In this document: one piece after another, positions 24,593 to 29,561 of the stretch
Position numbering within the stretch: position 1 is the stretch's first letter
Layout: every line of letters begins with the position of its first letter
Assembly (NCBI GenBank): GCA_031549885.1
Contig: JAVBPD010000113.1
Coordinates: forward strand, 1 to 29,561
DNA: 29,561 nt
DNA from: WQUF01 sp031549885
Lineage (GTDB): Bacteria > Bacillota > Clostridia > Clostridiales > Clostridiaceae
Direction of reading: 5' to 3'
The notes under the pieces: generated by a model
What the model saw: the letters and a program-made list of their open reading frames with translations, nothing else
Databases searched by the model: none
What the model was told of the DNA's origin: nothing
Program-made: the position numbers and the translations under genes

Positions 24593-25342
24593 ATGTTAAA
24601 TATTTTTATCTGTGAAGATGATGAGAAGCAAAGAAGCGATATTAAAAAAATAATTGAAGATATTTTACAACACGAAAATTATGAAATGAAAATAGCAGTT
24701 TCTACCGACGATCCAAAGGAAGTATTAAATTATCTAAAAAATAATGTAGCTATGGGTATTTACTTTTTGGATCTTAACTTAAATAATAAAATAAATGGTT
24801 TTGATCTTGCAAAAAAAATAAGAAAATATGATAGTTTTGGATTTGTTATTTTTATAACAGGCTTTTCAAATATGATGCCTTTGACTTTTACATATATGGT
24901 AGAGGCTATTGATTGTATTGACAAAAATAGTATTTATGATATTTCTGAAAATATACGAAACTCTTTAATTGAAATAAATAATAGATATGCTTTAAAAGAT
25001 TTTAAGGATTTAAGGCATTTAACAATAAAATGCAATGATAGAATTATTAAAATAGATTTAAATAAAATTATTTATATAGAATCCTTAAGTAGTTGTAAAA
25101 AGATTCTACTCCATTGCGAAGATAGGGAAATAGAGTTTTTTGGCAATATGAAGGCTATTTCAAAGGGACTTGATAATAGATTTTATGAATGCGATGAGCA
25201 TTGTATGGTTAATAAAGATAAAGTTAAAGAAATAGATAAAATCAATAAGATAATTTATTTTATTGATGGAGATAGCCGAAAAATTTTAAAAAGAAAATTA
25301 AAATATTCGTTTAATAAAAGGTTGAATTTTTTTCAGAAATAA
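24593..25342 (+). CDS. agrA: AgrA-type LytTR response regulator
   Basis: Transcription factor activated by the upstream kinase, 249 residues. The receiver domain (1-125) starts IFICEDDEKQR and has the phospho-acceptor Asp60 in YFLDLNL, then VIFITGFS with the conserved Thr. The LytTR DNA-binding domain (about 140-245) shows LTIKCNDRIIKIDLNKIIYI, the ECDEHCMVNKDKV stretch and a C-terminal RKLKYSF. It is expected to activate the agr promoter and other targets. AAGG precedes the ATG. A terminator overlaps its stop codon. Confidence 0.92.
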   Translation: MLNIFICEDDEKQRSDIKKIIEDILQHENYEMKIAVSTDDPKEVLNYLKNNVAMGIYFLDLNLNNKINGFDLAKKIRKYDSFGFVIFITGFSNMMPLTFTYMVEAIDCIDKNSIYDISENIRNSLIEINNRYALKDFKDLRHLTIKCNDRIIKIDLNKIIYIESLSSCKKILLHCEDREIEFFGNMKAISKGLDNRFYECDEHCMVNKDKVKEIDKINKIIYFIDGDSRKILKRKLKYSFNKRLNFFQK

Positions 25343-25367
25343 TGTGCTTTGGTGCATTATTTTTTTA
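25338..25367 (+). terminator. intrinsic terminator of the agr operon
   Basis: AATAATGTGC/GTGCATTATT (25338-25347/25352-25361, two G-U pairs) with loop TTTG is followed by six T. The 5' arm includes the agrA stop codon. Confidence 0.85.
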
Positions 25368-25391
25368 TGAAAGAAAAAGGGGAAAAAATAT

Positions 25392-26204
25392 ATGAACGTG
25401 GGTTTTAAAGCTCTTGAAATTAAAAATAAAGGTTGTAATTTACGCTACTGGTTTAAGAAAGGAAATGGCAATGTTTATGTGTTTCTTCTCCATGGAGCAG
25501 GCTGTGATCACAACATGTTTGAACATATGATCAATATATTTGATGAAAAATATAATTTAATTATGTGGGATGCTAGAGGCCATGGGATGTCAAAATTAGA
25601 TCTAGAAAAGCATTTTTATTTTTATGATATGATGGAAGATTTGCTAATACTTTATAAAAAGCATAATATAAGCAAGGCCATACTAATAGGGCAATCAATG
25701 GGAGGTAATTTAGCTCAAGAAATTGCATATAAATATCCTGAAATTGTATCTTGCATGGTATTAATTGATACAACTAATAATACAGCTCCTTTAACTAATC
25801 TTGAGAAATTTATGCTATTTTTTTCTAAATTTATATTCAAAATATATCCGTGGAATTTATTGATAAACCAGAGCGCAGATGCATGTGGAAATACAAAATA
25901 TGTAAAAAAATACGTAAAGGAATGTTTTTCTAAGATGGAAAAACAAGTATTTATTGAAATCATGATGTCTCTTATAACATGCCTACATGAAGATAAAAAT
26001 TATAAATTTAAAAATCCAGTGTTGGTAATTTGTGGTGAGGATGATAAAACAGGGAATATTAAAAAGAATGCAAAATTGTGGGTAAAAGATCCAGCTGTTA
26101 TTTTGCATATCATTGAAAATGCAGGGCACAATGCAAATCAAGACAATCCTGATGCAGTTAACAAAGTAATTTGTGAATTTCTTAAAAATGATGATATAAT
26201 GTAA
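25392..26204 (+). CDS. alpha/beta hydrolase
   Basis: Soluble alpha/beta-fold hydrolase of 270 residues; the substrate is unknown. The oxyanion stretch FLLHGAGCDHNMF (about 34-46), WDARGHGMS, the nucleophile elbow LIGQSMGGN with Ser102, the late acid in VICGEDDKTG and the catalytic His in ENAGHNANQDNPDAV are all present, so the triad is complete. There is no signal peptide. The ribosome site is AAAGGGGAA. It follows the agr terminator with 24 bases between, so it may depend on readthrough or its own promoter. A lactonase or esterase role in quorum control is possible from position alone but unproven. Confidence 0.87.
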   Translation: MNVGFKALEIKNKGCNLRYWFKKGNGNVYVFLLHGAGCDHNMFEHMINIFDEKYNLIMWDARGHGMSKLDLEKHFYFYDMMEDLLILYKKHNISKAILIGQSMGGNLAQEIAYKYPEIVSCMVLIDTTNNTAPLTNLEKFMLFFSKFIFKIYPWNLLINQSADACGNTKYVKKYVKECFSKMEKQVFIEIMMSLITCLHEDKNYKFKNPVLVICGEDDKTGNIKKNAKLWVKDPAVILHIIENAGHNANQDNPDAVNKVICEFLKNDDIM

Positions 26205-26236
26205 ATGACATATAATATATATTTAATAAAAGGGGT

Positions 26237-26690
26237 AAAATAACAGCTTAAGAAAACTTATAAATAATTACAAAAAGAAAAAAATTATTTATAAAAAGAG
26301 CTGTTTAGCCTCGTACGTAGAGAAATCTGCGTAGGACACAGATTTAAATGCAGGTAATACCTAAAGCCTTACACCACAATATAGCCAAAAGGACTATATG
26401 AAGGTACGAAAGTAGAAAAAACGTAAGGATGGATATAAGGTTAAATCCTAAGTATCCTATATAATGGTTGTTCATGCAGGGAAGCTCCTAAGTCTAATAT
26501 AAAATAAAAAAGATATGGAGAACCTTCAACGACTATCTTAAAAAGAGTAAAACCGCAAGCGATTGGCGGAAGAAAAGGTCTGCCCTTAACAGGTAAAGCT
26601 GAAGGTGAAGAAATAGTCTACGCACGTCTTGAAAGAGAGTGGCTATTAGAGTAATCAAAATAGCATCTATAGAGTAGCGTCTATAGGTAA
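26237..26690 (+). ncRNA. group I intron ribozyme core
   Basis: Recognisable catalytic elements occur in order. P4 is AGGG with CCTT, joined by AAG and AA to P5 CTCC/GGAG (26475-26530 region). The R element TTCAACGACTAT (26526-26537) and the S element GAAATAGTCT (26609-26618) pair as P7 (GACTAT/ATAGTC). Between them lie a CCGC/GCGG hairpin (P7.1/7.2-like) and a P8-like CCTT/AAGG. A long hairpin (26242-26305) with stems AACAGCT/AGCTGTT and TTATAAATAATT/AATTATTTATAA extends P1. More stems, AAATCTG/CAGATTT and ATATAG/CTATAT, follow. P7.1/7.2 hairpins point to subgroup IA. The intron's 3' splice site is expected at the far end of the element. Confidence 0.78.
26242..26305 (+). repeat. long two-part hairpin at the element's left end
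   Basis: Perfect outer stem AACAGCT/AGCTGTT (26242-26248/26299-26305) and perfect inner stem TTATAAATAATT/AATTATTTATAA (26258-26269/26283-26294). It may be a P1 extension of the intron or a left-end hairpin of the IS605 type recognised by TnpA. Confidence 0.75.
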
Positions 26691-26802
26691 ATAGATAAAA
26701 CTTATAATTTAATAAAAACTAACTTATAAAAACTCATAAAAAATATAACCCTTATTAATAATAAAAATATAATGGCAGTTATATTTATGATGCAAATATT
26801 AG

Positions 26803-27021
26803 GCTGTTGCTGAAGAGTTTGTAAAAAAAGCTTTAATATTATTATATAATATTATTGCTATAGCGAGAACCAAGCTTAGCAGAATAAGAGATTTTCAAGC
26901 GAGCATAAACCTTTCTAGGTATAAGTCAGCAAAGTTTCACCAAAAAAAGAAAATGCTGACGTGTAGGGGTTACGCTTCCCCCGAATTTACGCCCTTGGAG
27001 TGTCACACCAAACTGGAGTAG
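26803..27021 (+). pseudogene. tnpB: TnpB C-terminal remnant
   Basis: An open frame without a start codon runs from a TAG at 26800 to the TAG at 27019. Its middle reads RDFQASINLSRYKSA, matching the last RuvC block of TnpB (DRDxxASxNL), including the catalytic-type Asp. It ends RGYASPEFTPLE, which I associate with clostridial TnpB C-termini. The upstream half (AVAEEFVKKALILLYN) lacks the Cys-x2-Cys zinc ribbon normally found just before, so internal deletion or decay has removed the rest of the nuclease. The protein is surely inactive. The DNA is probably kept because it overlaps the right-end RNA structure. Confidence 0.72.
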
Positions 27022-27058
27022 CTTAGGCAAAACAGGACACGATGAATAGGGAATAAAG
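26905..27058 (+). ncRNA. putative omega-RNA scaffold / right end of the IStron
   Basis: Beneath and beyond the TnpB remnant are compact stems: ACCT/AGGT (26909-26920), GTCAGCA/TGCTGAC (26925-26931/26954-26960), GGGG/CCCC around TTACGCTT, and GTGT/ACAC enclosing it. TnpB systems use an RNA that overlaps the tnpB 3' end and runs out of the element, so the bases after 27058 (TTATAGATTTTTATAAG) would be the guide. The structure is seen; its identity as an omega-RNA is inferred from the TnpB context. Confidence 0.5.
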
Positions 27059-27118
27059 TTATAGATTTTTATAAGTTATTTATAATAAATTATAAGTTTT
27101 ATTCAACGGAGAATAGTA

Positions 27119-27829
27119 ATGAAAAAAGTATGTCAAACTTTAACTAAAACAATTGCTTTTGTTTGCGTAGTTGCTTGTTTTACCACTGTTACATTTGTAA
27201 ACGCTGTAACTAAAATTGATCCTATTAAAATTAAAACTTGCTTATCAAAAGGAAAAACTGTTTCAAGCGTTAAACTTTCTAAAGGTGTATTAAACTTTAT
27301 AGAAAATGTTCAAGAAAAGCCACTTGCTAAACTTTATTTTGACCCTGAAAAAACTTATGATTTACAGCTTACAGATGATGGAATAGTAAAATATTTTGGA
27401 AGAGAGTTTAGGCCAAGCTATGTTCCAGCTGGAATTAAAGAATATGATAGTGGCAATACTTGGTTTATTAAAATGAATAAAGATGGCTCTGTTGCTTATG
27501 ATGTTGTAACAGTCACATATGGAGAAAGTAATGAGGACTTTTTAAATCCTTTTAGAAAGGAATTAAATGTAAAAGTTTCAAAAGGCAAATTGCCAATTAC
27601 ATGTGTTATATTAACTTCAGACACAAAAGTGGATTCTAATATAAATGGCGTTAAAATAGGAGTAGGTCATTCAAAAATAGGATATAATTACAATGATAAT
27701 GGAAAACCTGAAGGGTATACTGATTCCTATCTTGCAGAATTTATGTATAAAGGAATAGGATATCAAATAAATTCAAACAACATTTCTCAAGAAGAGTTTA
27801 TAAAGGTTCTTTTATCAATAGTTAAATAG
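27119..27829 (+). CDS. secreted protein of unknown function
   Basis: This 236-residue protein has a clear signal peptide (Lys-rich start, hydrophobic IAFVCVVACFTTVTFV, probable cut near VNA-VT). The mature part is mixed alpha/beta and hydrophilic, without Cys pairs suggesting a metal site. The C-terminal YLAEFMYKGIGYQINSNN, then SQEEFIKVLLSI, resembles DUF4367-type extracellular domains found with anti-sigma or lipoprotein-like proteins; this match is weak and from memory. The ribosome site GGAGA lies 8 bases before the ATG. The IStron-like element fills its leader, so its mRNA may need splicing or start downstream of the element. A bidirectional terminator follows. Confidence 0.75.
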   Translation: MKKVCQTLTKTIAFVCVVACFTTVTFVNAVTKIDPIKIKTCLSKGKTVSSVKLSKGVLNFIENVQEKPLAKLYFDPEKTYDLQLTDDGIVKYFGREFRPSYVPAGIKEYDSGNTWFIKMNKDGSVAYDVVTVTYGESNEDFLNPFRKELNVKVSKGKLPITCVILTSDTKVDSNINGVKIGVGHSKIGYNYNDNGKPEGYTDSYLAEFMYKGIGYQINSNNISQEEFIKVLLSIVK

Positions 27830-27842
27830 ATAAAATAGATAT

Positions 27843-27874
27843 AAAAAAAGATGATTTTAAAATCATCTTTTTTT
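27843..27874. terminator. bidirectional intrinsic terminator
   Basis: A 32-base perfect palindrome with a GATGATTTT/AAAATCATC stem is flanked by seven A and seven T, so it works on both strands. It separates the convergent secreted-protein and glutathione peroxidase genes. Confidence 0.93.
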
Positions 27875-27875
27875 A

Positions 27876-28409
27876 TTAGATCAATTTTTCAATATACTCT
27901 TTTAATTCAGAAGGGTTAAAGGTGGGGGAAAATCTATATTCTACTTTTCCATTTTTATCTATAAGAAACTTTGTGAAATTCCATTTTATGCTAGTTTGTG
28001 TAAAGGTAAAGTCAAATTCTAATAATCTATTTTTAAATTCTTCAGCATTTATATCCTCAATTTCTTCTGGACTATTTTGTTTTAAATAAACATATAGAGG
28101 GTGTGCGTTTTCACCATTAACCTCTATTTTAGAAAAAGTCTTAAAAGTTGTTTTGTAGTTAGATTTTATGAATTTAACTATTTCTTCATCAGTTCCAGGG
28201 GCTTGCATTGAAAATTGGTTACATGGAAAATCTAATATTTCAAACCCTCTATTTTTATATTTTTTATATAAATTTTCAAATTCTTCGTATTGGGATGTAA
28301 ATCCACATTTTGTTGCTGAGTTTACGATGAGTAAAACTTTGCCAGCATATATGGAAAGTGGAATGTCTTTTTTATGTATGTCTTTAACTGTAAAATCATA
28401 AATGCCCAT
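27876..28409 (-). CDS. glutathione peroxidase family protein, Cys type
   Basis: Peroxide-reducing thiol peroxidase of the GPx family, 177 residues, cytoplasmic. NSATKCGFTSQY holds the peroxidatic Cys35 (Sec in animal enzymes). FPCNQFSMQAPGT holds a second Cys63 and Gln69. WNFTKFLIDKNG holds the conserved Trp-Asn. With the Cys form in an anaerobe, thioredoxin is the likelier electron donor than glutathione. The ribosome site GGAGG lies just before the ATG on the minus strand. It is a single-gene unit ending at the bidirectional terminator. Confidence 0.93.
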   Translation of the reverse strand: MGIYDFTVKDIHKKDIPLSIYAGKVLLIVNSATKCGFTSQYEEFENLYKKYKNRGFEILDFPCNQFSMQAPGTDEEIVKFIKSNYKTTFKTFSKIEVNGENAHPLYVYLKQNSPEEIEDINAEEFKNRLLEFDFTFTQTSIKWNFTKFLIDKNGKVEYRFSPTFNPSELKEYIEKLI

Positions 28410-28625
28410 ATAAAACCTCCAATATTATAAATAAAAGCTATATATTTAATTTTATCAAATAATAATTATTTGTAAATAAATTTATATCTTTAAAAAATAG
28501 ACATAAATAAATGTTTATAATTTTATTACATAAATGGTTAATTTTAACTAGAAGTACATAGGATTTTTTATGATGTTTTTAAGCCTAAATATTTTTATTG
28601 TTAAATAAATTTAGTATTATTTACA

Positions 28626-28648
28626 TTAAGAGTAGAATAAACTCTTAA
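28626..28648 (+). promoter_or_regulatory. small inverted repeat in the leader of the DUF11-like gene
   Basis: TTAAGAGT/ACTCTTAA (28626-28633/28641-28648) lies about 40 bases before the next ATG. It may be an operator or a leader hairpin. The rest of the 277-base spacer is AT-rich and shows no gene. Confidence 0.35.
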
Positions 28649-28686
28649 AAAGTCGATATAAACATTTAAACTAAGGAGGAGAAACT

Positions 28687-29370
28687 ATGAAAAGAAAATT
28701 TGTAAGCTGCATTTTGATTGTAGTTATGATGATTGTATCTATATTTTGTTTTCAAGTAGGTACAATTTCCACTACATATGCTTTTGGAGCTATGTTAAGG
28801 CTTACTAAAACAGTTGATAATAATAGACCTTGCCCTGGTTCTACTATTAATTTTGTCTATCAAGTAACTAATATTGGGACTGTACCTATTTCAAACATTA
28901 CAGTTCAAGAAAATTTAATTGATGTAATTAGCCCTGCTTCTGTAAATAGTTTAGCACCTGGGCAAACTGCTATTTTTAATGGATCCTTAACAATACCAGG
29001 AAATGCAGTAGTTGGAAGTGCTATCTCAAACTCTGCGGTGGCAACAGGGACCTATTGTAATTCAACAATAACAACTATGCCATGTAGTTTAACTTTTGTT
29101 GTTGGAGGACAAGCAACTAATGTGCAAATAAATAACAATTCTCAAGGACAACAAGTACAGATCAATAATAATAATAACCAACAAATACAAATTAATAATA
29201 ATAACAATAATCAGCAAGTACAAGTTAATCCAACAACACCAACATATGTAATTGAAATTCCGTCAATTCCATCGACTCCATCAATTCCTTCAATTCCATA
29301 TGTACCATCTTTGCCAAGTACTGGGGAAAATAATGAATATTTATTTTTTGAAAGATTATTTGGAATGTAA
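28687..29370 (+). CDS. secreted DUF11-like protein with Asn/Gln repeats and LPSTG motif
   Basis: This 227-residue exported protein has a signal peptide (MKRKF, then a hydrophobic run to about residue 32). A DUF11-like beta domain follows (about 37-140: LTKTVDNNRPCPGSTINFVY, NITVQENL, LAPGQTAIFNGS). Next are three or four low-complexity units of the VQINNNNNQQ kind (about 148-180), then a PSIPSTPSIPS proline-rich linker and LPSTGE. The residues after LPSTG are ENNEYLFFERLFGM: too short and not hydrophobic enough for a membrane anchor, and without a basic tail. It is therefore either released, or anchored by a non-standard sorting signal. AAGGAGGAG gives a strong ribosome site. A surface or spore-coat role is possible. 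Confidence 0.8.
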   Translation: MKRKFVSCILIVVMMIVSIFCFQVGTISTTYAFGAMLRLTKTVDNNRPCPGSTINFVYQVTNIGTVPISNITVQENLIDVISPASVNSLAPGQTAIFNGSLTIPGNAVVGSAISNSAVATGTYCNSTITTMPCSLTFVVGGQATNVQINNNSQGQQVQINNNNNQQIQINNNNNNQQVQVNPTTPTYVIEIPSIPSTPSIPSIPYVPSLPSTGENNEYLFFERLFGM

Positions 29371-29390
29371 TTTTATATAAATAATACAAA

Positions 29391-29432
29391 TGGAGCTGTT
29401 GCACTAGTGCCACAGCTCCAATTTCTTTTTTA
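29391..29432 (+). terminator. intrinsic terminator of the DUF11-like gene
   Basis: TGGAGCTGT/ACAGCTCCA (29391-29399/29412-29420) continues into GCAC/GTGC with one mismatch, and is followed by a T-rich tail ending in six T. Confidence 0.88.
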
Positions 29433-29507
29433 TTGATAAATTTAAGGTTCTATTTATAAAATTACTCTCATAAACATTAAGTACATATAATTTTGTGGAG
29501 TATAAAA

Positions 29508-29561
29508 ATGAATAATGAATATGAAATTAATATAGAAGAAATGAATCTTAATATTGATTTA
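29508..29561 (+). CDS. start of an unrecognised gene (partial)
   Basis: ATG 29508 has GGAG 9 bases upstream. Eighteen acidic, Asn-rich codons (MNNEYEINIEEMNLNIDL) run to the window edge. Too short to assign. Confidence 0.6.
   Translation, partial: MNNEYEINIEEMNLNIDL

Larger units (their letters stand above)
26237..27058 (+). mobile_element. IStron-like element (group I intron plus TnpB remnant), non-autonomous
   Basis: A group I intron core at the 5' side and an IS605-type TnpB C-terminal remnant with a structured right end at the 3' side lie in one 0.8-kb stretch without a complete ORF. This composition is known from clostridial IStrons such as CdISt1 of C. difficile, where the whole unit is spliced from RNA. 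The 5' boundary is inferred from a P1 pairing GGGGT (26232-26236) with GCCTC (26308-26312), ending in the U-G pair expected at the splice site. The 3' boundary is set at the G of GGGAATAAAG. Neither boundary is proven. The TTGAT target reported for CdISt1 is not seen at the left edge. No transposase gene remains, so mobility would need help in trans. Confidence 0.7.
26695..27102. repeat. 17-bp inverted repeat around the element's right half
   Basis: ATAAAACTTATAATTTA (26695-26711) and its exact reverse complement (27086-27102) flank the TnpB remnant. The right arm lies about 30 bases beyond the proposed 3' end, in the leader of the next gene. AT-richness weakens its significance, but a chance 17-base match this close is not very likely. 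Confidence 0.45.

Noticed and set aside
26306..26660. c-di-GMP riboswitch joined to the group I intron, as in C. difficile
   Set aside because: Neither the GEMM-I nor the c-di-GMP-II conserved core could be matched upstream of the intron core.
26820..27058. HEARO/IscB-type RNA
   Set aside because: The overlapping reading frame matches a TnpB C-terminus, not an HNH/RuvC IscB, so a TnpB right end is the better explanation.

Overview
The window looks like chromosomal DNA from a low-GC anaerobic Firmicute, most probably a Clostridium sensu stricto. It is strongly AT-rich, has GGAGG-type ribosome sites, short intergenic spacers and U-tailed terminators. It also carries typical clostridial content: single-chain PurL, PAQR/HlyIII, an ECF S component, an agr system and an IStron-like element.

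Region 1 (about 498-12966) is a purine operon. A sigma-A-like promoter and a guanine-type purine riboswitch with a terminator switch precede purL-purE-purF-purM-purN-purH-purD-purC-guaB, all packed head to tail. The genes cover PRPP to IMP plus IMP to XMP, but purB, purK, purA and guaA are absent. The most striking observation is that both glutamine-using enzymes of the route, PurL and PurF, have lost their glutaminase catalytic residues although their synthase/transferase parts and reading frames are intact. PurL has Gly for the nucleophile Cys and Ser for the catalytic His. PurF starts Met-Ser instead of Met-Cys and has lost the HNGN motif. This suggests a purine pathway fed by free ammonia or by an unknown ammonia donor. 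The IMP dehydrogenase resembles the Tritrichomonas foetus type.

Region 2 (about 12970-19930) holds small accessory genes: GNAT acetyltransferases (one broken by a nonsense codon), a short coiled-coil protein with a duplicated 33-base unit, a DUF1836 regulator, a PAQR/HlyIII membrane protein, an ECF transporter S component, a tyrosine-phosphatase-like protein with a very unusual start, a YdjM-type membrane hydrolase and moeA.

Region 3 (20035-22312) is an orphan Cas3-like HD/helicase gene with no other cas gene or CRISPR array in view and with several eroded signature motifs. Region 4 (22395-25361) is a complete agrBDCA quorum-sensing locus. The 55-residue agrD was missed by ORF length cut-offs. 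An alpha/beta hydrolase follows.

Region 5 (about 26236-27058) appears to be a non-autonomous IStron. It has a group I intron core with recognisable P4-P5-P7 elements, followed by a remnant of the TnpB C-terminus and a structured 3' end resembling an omega-RNA scaffold. It lies in the leader of a secreted protein gene. The window ends with a Cys-type glutathione peroxidase, a secreted DUF11-like protein with an LPSTG motif but no membrane anchor, and the first 18 codons of another gene.
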